Assembly: GCF_013090115.1 (NCBI RefSeq)
Contig: NZ_JABFNN010000031.1
Coordinates: 186,001-250,000, forward strand
Direction: 5' to 3'
Source: Flagellimonas amphidinii
GTDB taxonomy: Bacteria > Bacteroidota > Bacteroidia > Flavobacteriales > Flavobacteriaceae
Length of the DNA: 64,000 nt
Positions 25,371-34,878 of the stretch are shown in pieces (the first letter of the stretch is position 1; each line of letters starts with the position of its first letter). A program made the translations under genes and the position numbers. The notes below the pieces were generated by a model. That model was not told the DNA's origin, ran no database searches, and worked only from the letters and a program-made list of their open reading frames with translations.

Positions 25371-26249
25371 TTAATTTATATATTGAGAATTTTTGTGAAA
25401 TTTAATATAATCTTTTGGAGACATGTTTTTAATAATTTTGAACTGTCTATTGAAGTTTGAAATGCTCTTGAAACCAGATTCATAAGCCGCCCCAGTAATA
25501 TTATTTTGATTCTCCAATAACAATTTACAGGCGTAGCCAACTCTTACTTCATTAAGATATCGTGTATAAGGTTTTCTGTGGGTTTTTCTAAAGAAACGGC
25601 AAAATGCAGAGGTATTCATACCGATTTGTTGGGCTACAGTATTTGAGCCGATATCATTTTTGAAATTGTCAAAAGTGTAGGCATATACTTTCCGAAGTCT
25701 ATTGGTTTTGTTTTGACCGAAATCGTCCATGTAGCCCATACTGGACAGTAAATTATACGTTTTGCAGTGTGAAAGTTTGTTGAGCAATTCTAGAAATGCA
25801 ATGGTTTTGGCAAAAGAGTCCAAATGGAGTATGTTGCGCATGGATTGATAGATGGATTCTTCCAGGTTTTCAAATTTTATACCTTGTTGAGCCAGCTTGA
25901 GCATTTGTCCAATGTGGGCAAATTCGGCTGATGCGAAAAATTCTTTTCCTAAAAAATCTTCAGTAAAATGTATTGCAATAGCTTCTGCAGAATTCGGGAC
26001 TTCAGACTCAAAATACATATCATCATTTTGCCACATATGGGGTAAATTCTTCCCAAGAAGAATAATTTCCCCAGGCTTAAATTTTTGGATACTATCCCCT
26101 ATAAATCTCGTCCCTGTACTTTTCTCGATAAAAACGAGCTCAAGCTCTTTATGGTAGTGCCAAACCTTTAGAAAGTTTGGATAACTATTATATGCAATGG
26201 TAAAAGAGGATTCTGCATCACTACTACGATTTAATAAATGAAGTTTCAT
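25371..26249 (-). CDS. AraC-family transcriptional regulator (cupin sensor)
   Basis: 292 residues. The N-terminal cupin-type sensing part (VWHYHKELELVFIEKSTG, FKPGEIILLGKNLPHMW) is followed by two AraC helix-turn-helix units at about 200-285 (NTVAQQIGMNTSAFCRFFRK, then GAAYESGFKSISNFNRQFK). It is the first gene of the fucose cluster, 93 bases before the dehydratase gene, and is very likely its activator in response to fucose or a product. No operator could be recognised. It also has its own 111-base upstream gap. Confidence 0.92.
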   Translation of the reverse strand: MKLHLLNRSSDAESSFTIAYNSYPNFLKVWHYHKELELVFIEKSTGTRFIGDSIQKFKPGEIILLGKNLPHMWQNDDMYFESEVPNSAEAIAIHFTEDFLGKEFFASAEFAHIGQMLKLAQQGIKFENLEESIYQSMRNILHLDSFAKTIAFLELLNKLSHCKTYNLLSSMGYMDDFGQNKTNRLRKVYAYTFDNFKNDIGSNTVAQQIGMNTSAFCRFFRKTHRKPYTRYLNEVRVGYACKLLLENQNNITGAAYESGFKSISNFNRQFKIIKNMSPKDYIKFHKNSQYIN

Positions 26250-26360
26250 TTTAACAGGCGGCTGAAAATAGGCTTAAATATACAGGTTATTACTGCAAGT
26301 GGATTTTTTTAGGTAAAAAGTAGCAAAATTATAATTGGCTTAAACTTCGGAAAAGTAAGG

Positions 26361-29300
26361 TTATTGTTTTACCAGTTTAAACGAGGTTGGGGGTGAAGTT
26401 TTAAGCACAACCACGTATATACCAGACGCCAAATTCTGTACAGGTAATTTAATTTCCCGATTATTTACCTCCAGCTCGTAGGAGTTGACAAGTTGACCAT
26501 TTATTGTGTAAACCAAAACTGGAATATTGTTGACAGCATCATTTAGAATTATTCGTGCTTCCGTCGTATTGGGATTTGAATAATAAACCAAGGGTTCATT
26601 GCTTTCTCCTATTACTTCGGAATAAATACCTTCACAAGGTAGCTGCGATGATATTTTGAGAACATCTCCCTTTTTTACTGAAACTTCAACAGTATTGGTT
26701 TGAAACTCAGTTTGTACAATGTCATTAATTTCAATTTTGTATGGAGGAGTACCACCACTAACATCTACTTGTAACTTTAATACGGAACCCAGCTCATCGA
26801 TTGATGTTTGTATAATATTGTGTGTTTTTTCCTTTACATCAAGTTCAAAACACTGTTGTTCAGAACTATTTCCAGTTACACCAATACAGAGGGAATATTG
26901 TCCTGGGGATAGATCTGAAATAGTGATATCTTGGGTAAACTCATAAATGTTTCCGTTTAATAGGGCTTGATAATTATAATAATCCTTGGCATTAATGGTA
27001 ATTTTTCCATCATTTTGGTCTACACAGCTCTCCCCGGTCACTTCTACCAAGAAATTATCATAACTGAAATTTGCATAACCATTATAGTATGAATTAGCCA
27101 ATTGAAATGCATCTTCTCCAATTTTCTCACCCATGATCCTTCCAGGGATATCGTCTATAGGTGGGTGAATACCTCCCCATATTCTTGAAAGACTGGTTTG
27201 TTCAGATGCATCTTGATAAGTGGCCCATTGTAGCGTTAAATTTTCACTGGGCCCTCTTTCAAATACAAGGAATTTATTCTGTTCAATATCGAAAACTCCC
27301 ATTCCTCCGGGAAAAAATGAGTCCCCTGTGATTTGTGTAAGCACTTGTGCGGCAGCTCTTGAAAATGTGGAGTGACCAGAAACATAACCTGCAAAGGGTG
27401 GCGTTACAAATGATGGTCTTTGGTAAGGCCACCATTGTGTACCTAGAATCCAGCCTACCCCAGCAACATCTTGTGTTGGGTCATTGATGAAATCAGGACC
27501 TCTCCAGCCCCAAATTTTTATCTGACCAACATTTTCGTTGAATGTGCCGGCTAGGGCATCACCTTCTTCAATAAGTTCAATTCTGTCTGGCATTAGTGGT
27601 ATTCCATGAGGGTGATAATTGGGTAATGCGATGTCTGAACTTTGTCCCTTGGCTGACATATACCTAATTGCAGATATGGGTCTTACATAGTCATAATACC
27701 CTTTAATTCCCCATGTATTCACAGCCGCATCGTGCATGGCGCCACCCAAAGCTAGATAGGCCTTTACGTCCCATTCCAAATCATCTAAAATATTGCCTTC
27801 CCCTCCAAACTGTTTTATAGTTTCTGGATGATCCGAAACATAATTTAAAATGGTGAACCAATGTCCGGGCGGAGTTTCAGAATCTGGACCATCAGCCCAG
27901 AATTCAGCTAAAACACGGGCATAGTCAGCTCGTTTAACAAATTGCGGCTCATACGGTTGCTGGGTAAACGGATTCATAACGTGCCCAGTACCAATATCGC
28001 CTCCTTCCATAAAATCATAAAAAGCTATATATTCTGAGAAGGTGTTTGGATAGTTGTTTATATCGATATTACCAATGGCCCCTGGAGAAATATCAATCAG
28101 TGTTGGGTCATCTGGATCCAAATGGGAAGACCACGAGGCGACCAAGGCAAAATTCCATTTGTAGGGATCATCTATTCCATTGCCATCTTGAATCATTGGA
28201 GGGGCTCCGGGATTATTATAGATATAGCTATCGAAGCTATTATTTTGAACCGTTAGATCAGCTTCATTGAGTGCAAAGGGAATAACCTTACCCCATTCTG
28301 GACTTAGAAAATCGGGAGTGCTTCCTACAATTAGGTTGCCACTTTGATCTATAAAGTTTTCAAATTTTAGGGGCTGCCATCTATTTGGGTCATTAAGGTC
28401 GAAATTTTCCTCATAAACTTCCAATTCTAGTGGGTCATTGGTAGGTGTATAGAACTGATTTCCATATTCATTGGATTCGTTAGATCCATCTTGCAAACCA
28501 AAAGCAATCAGCTGTTCGGCCAGATAATTGCCCAAAGCTGCATAAGACCCTTCACTATAATCTGTATTGGCATAGTAAGGGTCATGGCCCAAAGTGCTGA
28601 AAAGATTATTTACAACCTGAAGGGTTGCTGTAGAACCAGGTGAATTGGCAAATCTATGTAGGATAAGTCGATACATGGCGTAACTCATGATTTCTTCTGC
28701 TGCTTCATTTGTGTTTTCTGGAATGTTAATTCCATTGAAACCACAAGAATATCCAGCAAATGTTTTACCAAGAAAGACTGTCTCAGCTTCATCATTTAAG
28801 ATGGCCCATGCATCATACATAGCCACCGAGCTATGAAATAGATTTCTAGCATGAACTGTTGGTCTGGCATAATCCCATCGAATTGCATTCAAAAGAGCTT
28901 CATTCCATTGTCTGGCAACGGTCTTGTCAGAAGAAGTTGATTCAGGGTCTTCGTTATTGCCACCTCCTATTTCTATAGGATTTACTCCCTCTTCAATAGT
29001 CAAAGACTGATTGGCATCAATATTTTCAATACGGTCAACAATACCACTTAACCAAGTTACCTCAATATAATCAACCACAGTAGCCGGCCCCATGCCAAAA
29101 AATTCATAACTACTATTTTGGGAGAGGTAACCTTCGCCACAAATAGTGTATCTATAGTAAACTTGATTGTCAATGCTTATTTTAATGAAAGACCCAATAC
29201 CCATAGCGTTACTTTCTGTTCCTCTCAATTTGATTTTTAACCAATTATTGGAGGTTTCTGTTTTGTTTTCCCAAAGATCAATAGGTTCATTGTTGGTATT

Positions 29301-30485
29301 CACCACAACCATATCTGGAAGTCCATCGTTTTGAATATCGCCCATGGCATTACCATAACTTCGGGCAATATCATTTTCAAATCCAGTTGCATTTGGGATA
29401 AAGTAATTTCCGGTTCCATCATTTTCAAAATATGCGGAAGGTGGTCTTCCATCACTACCATCCAAGTGACTATTTGTATAGAGGTCCAGATTGGTGTCAT
29501 TATCTCCATCCAGAAAAATTGCACCCCAGGCGTAACCATCAAAACGGGTTCCATTATCCAATGCAATATTGGTGAAGGTGCCATCCCTATTGTTTCGCAT
29601 GAATGCATTTCCAAGGACGCTGGTCTCGTTGTAGTGAGGGTAAATATTGGTGATGTAAACATCAAGAAAACCATCGTTGTCATAGTCTTCTATGGTTGTG
29701 GACATTCCATCCACTAGAAGGTCCATATTGGAAAGTATACTCACATCAGCAAAGGTTCCGTCTCCGTTGTTTCTATATAAAGTGTTTGCAATGAAATCTT
29801 TATCATTTGCCAATAGAATATCTTGAAATCCATCACGATCAAAATCAAGATAAGAGGCACTCAATGTCATTTTACCAGTTATATGTAATCCTGCCGATGC
29901 GGTAACATCTGTAAAAGTTCCATCACCATTATTATGATATAGAAGGCTATGATTACTACTTTCTGTAGGAGCTCTTACTATGACAAATGGATCTAAAAGT
30001 CCATCATTATCATAATCACCCCAAATAGAGCCAAGATATTCATAGGATAGTTGAGCAATCTGCGATAATTCTAGGATATCTGTGAAGCTATTATTTCCAT
30101 CATTTCTGTAGAACCAACATTTGCCATCTGTACTAGCAGCAAAAAAATCATTGTCCCCATCATTGTCAAAATCTACCCAAATAACCTGGCGGGACTGTAA
30201 TCCATTACTTGTAATGGGCAAATCGAGTATTTCGAAAGAACCACCTATGTTTCTTAAAAACTGAAAGTCGTTTTCCTCGGAAGATGGAATAGTGATATCA
30301 TCCCAACCATCATTATCAAAATCCATGAATGAAATACCAGGCCCTAAGAACACTCCAATGTCTCCATAACTGACACTGTCATTAAGATGCAAATCAGTAT
30401 TTCTTTCAAAATATGTTTGACTATAAGTCAGGGATAATTGAAATAAAATAAAAACGAAAAGAAGACGATGAAAACGGACCGCCAT
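26361..30485 (-). CDS. Secreted FG-GAP/ASPIC-UnbV protein fused to a vanadium-haloperoxidase-type domain, T9SS tail
   Basis: 1374 residues with a signal peptide (FVFILFQLSLTYSQ). FG-GAP/VCBS repeats with Asp-rich DxDxDG loops (DFDNDGWDD, DYDNDGLLD) fill about 25-410, then an ASPIC/UnbV module (NWLKIKLRGTESNAMG). From about 520 to 1150 comes a vanadium haloperoxidase or phosphatase fold whose three anion-site motifs are intact: K-x6-RP (KGYYDYVRP, near 930), SGH (near 1037) and SR-x3-G-x-H-x3-D (SRIWGGIHPPIDD, near 1103). The end is a T9SS sorting domain (NLASGIYVVVLK). It is probably secreted to the cell surface. Halide oxidation and phosphatase activity are both possible. It is not clearly co-regulated with the fucose genes. 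Confidence 0.9.
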   Translation of the reverse strand: MAVRFHRLLFVFILFQLSLTYSQTYFERNTDLHLNDSVSYGDIGVFLGPGISFMDFDNDGWDDITIPSSEENDFQFLRNIGGSFEILDLPITSNGLQSRQVIWVDFDNDGDNDFFAASTDGKCWFYRNDGNNSFTDILELSQIAQLSYEYLGSIWGDYDNDGLLDPFVIVRAPTESSNHSLLYHNNGDGTFTDVTASAGLHITGKMTLSASYLDFDRDGFQDILLANDKDFIANTLYRNNGDGTFADVSILSNMDLLVDGMSTTIEDYDNDGFLDVYITNIYPHYNETSVLGNAFMRNNRDGTFTNIALDNGTRFDGYAWGAIFLDGDNDTNLDLYTNSHLDGSDGRPPSAYFENDGTGNYFIPNATGFENDIARSYGNAMGDIQNDGLPDMVVVNTNNEPIDLWENKTETSNNWLKIKLRGTESNAMGIGSFIKISIDNQVYYRYTICGEGYLSQNSSYEFFGMGPATVVDYIEVTWLSGIVDRIENIDANQSLTIEEGVNPIEIGGGNNEDPESTSSDKTVARQWNEALLNAIRWDYARPTVHARNLFHSSVAMYDAWAILNDEAETVFLGKTFAGYSCGFNGINIPENTNEAAEEIMSYAMYRLILHRFANSPGSTATLQVVNNLFSTLGHDPYYANTDYSEGSYAALGNYLAEQLIAFGLQDGSNESNEYGNQFYTPTNDPLELEVYEENFDLNDPNRWQPLKFENFIDQSGNLIVGSTPDFLSPEWGKVIPFALNEADLTVQNNSFDSYIYNNPGAPPMIQDGNGIDDPYKWNFALVASWSSHLDPDDPTLIDISPGAIGNIDINNYPNTFSEYIAFYDFMEGGDIGTGHVMNPFTQQPYEPQFVKRADYARVLAEFWADGPDSETPPGHWFTILNYVSDHPETIKQFGGEGNILDDLEWDVKAYLALGGAMHDAAVNTWGIKGYYDYVRPISAIRYMSAKGQSSDIALPNYHPHGIPLMPDRIELIEEGDALAGTFNENVGQIKIWGWRGPDFINDPTQDVAGVGWILGTQWWPYQRPSFVTPPFAGYVSGHSTFSRAAAQVLTQITGDSFFPGGMGVFDIEQNKFLVFERGPSENLTLQWATYQDASEQTSLSRIWGGIHPPIDDIPGRIMGEKIGEDAFQLANSYYNGYANFSYDNFLVEVTGESCVDQNDGKITINAKDYYNYQALLNGNIYEFTQDITISDLSPGQYSLCIGVTGNSSEQQCFELDVKEKTHNIIQTSIDELGSVLKLQVDVSGGTPPYKIEINDIVQTEFQTNTVEVSVKKGDVLKISSQLPCEGIYSEVIGESNEPLVYYSNPNTTEARIILNDAVNNIPVLVYTINGQLVNSYELEVNNREIKLPVQNLASGIYVVVLKTSPPTSFKLVKQ

Positions 30486-30772
30486 TTAAAACATAACAAT
30501 TTGATTACGCAATAATAACAATTAGGATTCAATATTGAAACTATCTGGGCTAAAGAGCCTTATAAATTAATTATTAAGTCAGGAAATTGTTGTTTTTTGT
30601 AAATAAAGGTTTTATGTTTTTGAAATAATTGTAATACAATTTGAATGTTGAACAGTAATCAAAACATCTGGCAGAGTAATTCTCATTTTTTTGGACTAGG
30701 TTGTTAATTAACTTTTTGTGAATTTTTTCAGTTTGTTATGGATTTTGGCGTACTTCACAAAAAATAACTACC

Positions 30773-31294
30773 ATGACCATATTTGTAGACATGGATGAGG
30801 TGATTGCCGATTCCTTCAATGCTCACATAGAACTTTACAATAGCGAGTTTGACGCCAACTTAACAGCCGAGGAATGCATGGGCAAAGAAGTATGGCAATG
30901 TGTGCCTGAAGAACACCAGAAATCTGTCCGTGAGCATGCAACCCGAATAGGTTTTTTCAAGGATTTGAAAATTATATCCCAAAGTCAGGAAGTATTGGCT
31001 GAATTGAGTAAAAAACATGAAGTGTATATTGCTTCTGCAGCCATGGAATACCCTAATTCCTTAAAGGAAAAGTCAGATTGGTTAGATGATTTCTTTCCCT
31101 TTATTCCCTGGCAGAAAAGAATTCTTTGCGGATACAAATTCATATTAAAAGGGGATGTGCTCATTGATGACCGTAGCCGTAATCTTAAAAATTTTGATGG
31201 AAGGTCAATCATGTTTACGTCACCCCATAATGTAAATACTACAGATTTTGAACGTGCCAATACCTGGGAGGAAATCGCCAATAAACTTTTGTAA
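30773..31294 (+). CDS. 5'(3')-deoxyribonucleotidase family HAD phosphatase
   Basis: 173 residues. The HAD nucleophile motif DMDEV is at 6-10, followed by the NT5C-type cap (LTAEECMGKEVWQCVPEEHQ), a Ser-containing ASAAMEYPNS and an acidic DVLIDDRSRNL. This is the NT5C layout, in which the first Asp is phosphorylated. It removes phosphate from deoxynucleoside monophosphates. It lies 287 bases after the haloperoxidase-type gene, divergent from it, and starts a run of plus-strand genes to 33689. Confidence 0.88.
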   Translation: MTIFVDMDEVIADSFNAHIELYNSEFDANLTAEECMGKEVWQCVPEEHQKSVREHATRIGFFKDLKIISQSQEVLAELSKKHEVYIASAAMEYPNSLKEKSDWLDDFFPFIPWQKRILCGYKFILKGDVLIDDRSRNLKNFDGRSIMFTSPHNVNTTDFERANTWEEIANKLL

Positions 31295-31302
31295 ATTGTG
31301 GC

Positions 31303-32025
31303 ATGGGTTATCCAAAATCATTGTTCAAACTATTTTTCTTTGGTTGTGTCACTTTGTTGCAGGGTTGTTTGGCCCAATCCCAATTGATAGAGGATGAGTT
31401 ACAGACCGTAACCAAGGAGAACTATAAATACTACTTGTACTATCCAGCAGCATATGAATCCAATCCAGATGAAGAGTTTGGTTTACTATTGTTCCTTCAT
31501 GGGGGAGGGGATGCCGGGAAACAATTAAATCATATTCAAAAGAGCGGTCCGCCCAAACTTTTGGCAGAGGGGTATAAATTTCCATTTTTGGTATTGGCTC
31601 CAAGTCATCCGCATCAAAAAAAATGGTGGAATACCTCCGCTGTAGTACAATTGTTGGATTCAATTGTTGCTACAAACAGGGTGGATAAAAACCGGATTTA
31701 TTTGACAGGCTTGAGTAGGGGAGGAAGTGCTGCTTGGGAAATGGCAACACAATATCCGAACAAATTCGCGGCCATGGCCGTTGTCTGCGGGATGGCCCCA
31801 TTACCGTATGCCCATTGGATAAACAAAAAAATGCCCATTTGGGTATTTCACGGGGACCAAGATGATGTTATTGATGTAAAAGAATCAGACCAAATGGTGG
31901 CCAAACTGAAACAAATGGGGTATCAGGTGAATTATACCAGATATTCAGGTGTTGGACATAATTCTTGGGAAAGAGCCTATACCACGGATTCTCTGTACAC
32001 TTGGTTTGCTCAACAAAAACTATAA
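31303..32025 (+). CDS. Alpha/beta hydrolase, dienelactone-hydrolase or esterase type lipoprotein
   Basis: 240 residues with a lipoprotein-like start (FFFGCVTLLQGCLAQ). The alpha/beta hydrolase parts are all present: LLLFLHGGGDAG, the nucleophile in TGLSRGGS, Asp in FHGDQDDVID and His in GVGHNSWE. It is close to the PHB-depolymerase or 'predicted peptidase' group with prolyl-oligopeptidase-like fold. It is most likely an envelope esterase. The substrate is unknown. It is nine bases after the nucleotidase gene and ten before the dipeptidase gene. Confidence 0.85.
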   Translation: MGYPKSLFKLFFFGCVTLLQGCLAQSQLIEDELQTVTKENYKYYLYYPAAYESNPDEEFGLLLFLHGGGDAGKQLNHIQKSGPPKLLAEGYKFPFLVLAPSHPHQKKWWNTSAVVQLLDSIVATNRVDKNRIYLTGLSRGGSAAWEMATQYPNKFAAMAVVCGMAPLPYAHWINKKMPIWVFHGDQDDVIDVKESDQMVAKLKQMGYQVNYTRYSGVGHNSWERAYTTDSLYTWFAQQKL

Positions 32026-32034
32026 ATTGATTTC

Positions 32035-32745
32035 ATGAGATATAGTGTACTTATTTTCATTTTTATAGTATCAGTCAATTGTAAAAAGAAGGTTGAACCA
32101 CAACCCGAAGCAAAAATTGTAGTGGAAGAAATATCCAATGTTCCTGATACCAATGTAGCTCAGAAGAAAGTGCTTAGGACATTTGATGACCTTGCCGATA
32201 CTACTTTTGTGCGTATAGCCGATTTTAGTGAGGATTTTGCATATGACATGCGTTATGCTACGGAGAATAACTTTTTAAAGGCCAAAGTTTATGATTGCGC
32301 CGAATGCTATACTCGTGTAAAAACAGCAAAGGCGTTGATAGCCGCCAATAAGGATTTCCTCAAAAAAGGGGTGAAAATTAAGTTCTTCGATTGTTATCGA
32401 CCTAACTCTGTCCAATATAAAATGTGGAAGATTGTTCCCAATCCGCAATATGTGGCAAACCCGGTAAAAGGCTCCATTCATAACAAAGGAGGGGCTGTTG
32501 ATATTACTTTGGTTGATTTAGAAGGAAACGAACTGGACATGGGCACTGATTTCGATTTTTTCGGAAAAAGAGCCTATCACGATAATATGGATCTGCCTAA
32601 AGAAATTTTAGAGAACAGAAAACTCCTAAAGGAAACTATGGAGTCCCACGGTTTCTGGTCCATTCGGACAGAATGGTGGCATTACAACCTTTCTGCTGGT
32701 TCCAATGATAAAATCGCCAACTTTAAGTGGGACTGTGATGACTGA
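32035..32745 (+). CDS. D-alanyl-D-alanine dipeptidase (VanX family, M15D)
   Basis: 236 residues, with a lipobox-like start ending VSVNCKKK. The zinc motif SIHNKGGAVDITL (SxHxxGxAxD) is complete and EWWHYN near the end gives the third ligand and catalytic Glu. FDCYRPNSVQYKMW is the family's Arg-containing phrase. VanX/DdpX enzymes cleave D-Ala-D-Ala. In this setting the job is probably recycling of peptidoglycan dipeptide in the periplasm, since no other glycopeptide-resistance gene is near. Confidence 0.9.
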   Translation: MRYSVLIFIFIVSVNCKKKVEPQPEAKIVVEEISNVPDTNVAQKKVLRTFDDLADTTFVRIADFSEDFAYDMRYATENNFLKAKVYDCAECYTRVKTAKALIAANKDFLKKGVKIKFFDCYRPNSVQYKMWKIVPNPQYVANPVKGSIHNKGGAVDITLVDLEGNELDMGTDFDFFGKRAYHDNMDLPKEILENRKLLKETMESHGFWSIRTEWWHYNLSAGSNDKIANFKWDCDD

Positions 32746-32771
32746 ATTTAAAATCAATAAAAATATCAACA

Positions 32772-33689
32772 ATGTATAGAACATTATTTTTCGTAGTTAT
32801 GGCTTTATCCATTGGAAATATAGCTGCCCAAGATACCATTATCCCTTTATGGCCCCATAAGATTCCGAACCAAACCGAATCCAATGAAAAGGAAGAGGAT
32901 GTGGAAGAGGATATTAGGTGGATACGAAATGTACAACAACCGCTTATTGAGGTGTATTTGCCCGGAAAAAGAATTGCCAATGGGAAAGCTGTTTTGATTT
33001 TCCCGGGTGGTGGCTATCACGGGCTGGCCTACGATTGGGAAGGTTCCAATATTGCAAAAGCTTTTAACGCCAAAGGAGTTGCAGGAATCGTTGTGAAGTA
33101 CAGATTGCCCATATCCAAATCAATCACAGACCAGAAAGAGATAGTACCCCTTCAAGATGCGCAAAGGGCCATCAGGTTGGTTCGGAGTAAGGCTAGTGAG
33201 TGGAATATTTCAGTGGACAAAATTGGAATTATGGGATTTTCGGCTGGAGGACATTTGGCGTCCACGCTCGGAGCAATGTATGATGAGAAGGTCTATCCTA
33301 GACAAGATGGGGCAGATGATTTGAGTGCCCGACCAGATTTTATGGCGTTGATTTATCCTGTTATTTCTTTGGAATTCGATACTACCCATATTGGCTCAAG
33401 GAGCGCGCTTTTAGGAGAAAATCCCACCCAGGACTTAATCAGCCGTTTTTCTGCCGAAAAAAATGTAACCGAGAATACTCCGCCAACATTTTTGCTCCAT
33501 GCAGTGGATGATAATGCCGTGCCAGTGGAGAATAGTATTTTATTGTTTCAATCCTTAAGGAATAAAAAAGTACCGGTAACGATGCACATTTATCCCTCAG
33601 GAGGTCATGGATTTTCTTTGGCCTTGCAAGATGCGAAATTGAAAGGATGGATGGACCTGTGCTTCAACTGGCTTGAAAATTTGGATTGA
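32772..33689 (+). CDS. Secreted alpha/beta hydrolase (BD-FAE/acetylxylan-esterase-like)
   Basis: 305 residues with a signal peptide (LFFVVMALSIGNIAAQ). The oxyanion HGGG-like IFPGGGYHGLAYDWEG, the nucleophile elbow GFSAGGH, Asp in HAVDDNAVP and His in PSGGHGFSL make the triad complete. This layout is that of carbohydrate esterases that remove acetyl or feruloyl groups, and of aryl esterases. It is 26 bases after the dipeptidase gene and converges on the methyltransferase gene with a three-base gap. Confidence 0.87.
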   Translation: MYRTLFFVVMALSIGNIAAQDTIIPLWPHKIPNQTESNEKEEDVEEDIRWIRNVQQPLIEVYLPGKRIANGKAVLIFPGGGYHGLAYDWEGSNIAKAFNAKGVAGIVVKYRLPISKSITDQKEIVPLQDAQRAIRLVRSKASEWNISVDKIGIMGFSAGGHLASTLGAMYDEKVYPRQDGADDLSARPDFMALIYPVISLEFDTTHIGSRSALLGENPTQDLISRFSAEKNVTENTPPTFLLHAVDDNAVPVENSILLFQSLRNKKVPVTMHIYPSGGHGFSLALQDAKLKGWMDLCFNWLENLD

Positions 33690-33692
33690 AGA

Positions 33693-34871
33693 TTAAACCT
33701 TTCTACAGTCTAATACAACTAAGGTGTCCTTTTCTGATGTAGTGAAAAAAAGGTACACTTCGCCGCCATCTTTAATGTTGTGTTTTTTTCGAAGTTCAGT
33801 TACAGGTATTGGAAAGTTTCTGGTGGTGATATTAGCCTTGTTACGGGCAAATTTCTTGAGATTGGTTTTGGAGTAGGGTATTATTTCCAGAACTGAAAAT
33901 ACCCTTCCCGGAAAATCAACAAAAGTTGAAGCGGTATATAAATGGGAGTGAAGGTGAAGTTTTTTCAAACCAAAATAGTTGCCCACCGATTTAAATCCAC
34001 CAGATTTTAGAATAGCTGCATTGGGTTCGTACAAATACTCTTTTGGAGTATCAAGTTCAACAATGGCCTCTTTTTCCTTTTCAAGTTCAAAATTGAAAAC
34101 TTCTTGGGAGTTGGGGAGCAAATTTATGGTTTTCAAAAGCACATCTCCAGAAAAGTCATGCTCCAAAATAAACAGCAATTCCTTCACCTCATTTTTAACG
34201 GACACAACATGAATTTCTTTTACAAAATCCAATTCTTGTAAACCTTGTTTGATATCCAAAAGGGGAGAGGTTTTGACCAAAATATTTTTTGACTTTTCGA
34301 AAAGATTGTCAAGTTGCTCGGGAAGATTAGGAAGACAATCTTGCAACAAAAACACTTTGCCCTTGACATCATTCCTTCGTGAAGGATCTATATAGATCCA
34401 ATCAAATTCTTCAGGGATTTTTTTCAAATATGCTATGCCATCTTCAGGAATACATTTTATGTTTTTCTGACCAAGAATATCAAAATTATGTGCCGCAATT
34501 TTACTTAATTCAGTATTGATTTCACAATGAAAAACAATATCAATTTTTTTAGAAAAAAAATAGGTGTCGACACCAAGTCCACCAGTAACATCCACCAATG
34601 ATTTTCCATTGATGAGATTGGCTTTATATTGGGCGGTAAGCTCCGAGCTGGTTTGCTCAATATTCAGTTTATTGGGGTAGTAGATTTTGGGAGCGGAGAA
34701 CCAAGTTGGTAATTTGTCCTTGCTTTTTTTTTTCGCTTCCAGTTGTTCCGCCAGTTCTTTTTGAGAGATACCTTCAAAAAGTGGTTTTTTTAATAAAACT
34801 GACACGATGTCAGTATTTATATTTTTAGATATAAAATCCTGTACACCAGTATTTAATATCAATTTATTCAA
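33693..34871 (-). CDS. SAM-dependent methyltransferase with THUMP-like C-terminal domain
   Basis: 392 residues from a TTG start. A class I methyltransferase core is at about 80-230 with LVDVTGGLGVDTYFFSKK as the SAM loop and the catalytic or substrate phrase YIDPSRRND (a DPSRR motif). After it come a ferredoxin-like unit and a THUMP-like domain (NYFGLKKLHLHSHLY to TTRNFPIPVTELRKK). This domain order is known in Bacteroidota proteins of unassigned RNA or other substrate. It is 7 bases after the AI-2E gene. Confidence 0.88.
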   Translation of the reverse strand: MNKLILNTGVQDFISKNINTDIVSVLLKKPLFEGISQKELAEQLEAKKKSKDKLPTWFSAPKIYYPNKLNIEQTSSELTAQYKANLINGKSLVDVTGGLGVDTYFFSKKIDIVFHCEINTELSKIAAHNFDILGQKNIKCIPEDGIAYLKKIPEEFDWIYIDPSRRNDVKGKVFLLQDCLPNLPEQLDNLFEKSKNILVKTSPLLDIKQGLQELDFVKEIHVVSVKNEVKELLFILEHDFSGDVLLKTINLLPNSQEVFNFELEKEKEAIVELDTPKEYLYEPNAAILKSGGFKSVGNYFGLKKLHLHSHLYTASTFVDFPGRVFSVLEIIPYSKTNLKKFARNKANITTRNFPIPVTELRKKHNIKDGGEVYLFFTTSEKDTLVVLDCRKV

Positions 34872-34878
34872 ACTGATA

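Noticed and set aside
14372-26249. Classic SusC/D-type polysaccharide utilisation locus
   Set aside because: There is no TonB receptor or SusD-like lipoprotein in this stretch. The cluster is a catabolic set with two fucosidases.
29300-29717. Long frames on both strands within the giant haloperoxidase-type gene
   Set aside because: They come from the Asp-rich repeats read in other phases (Met/Thr/Ile-rich output) and lie inside a well supported gene.
32035-32745. Vancomycin resistance gene
   Set aside because: VanX-type motifs are present, but VanH/VanA-type or sensor genes are missing and the protein is a lipoprotein, which fits wall recycling better.
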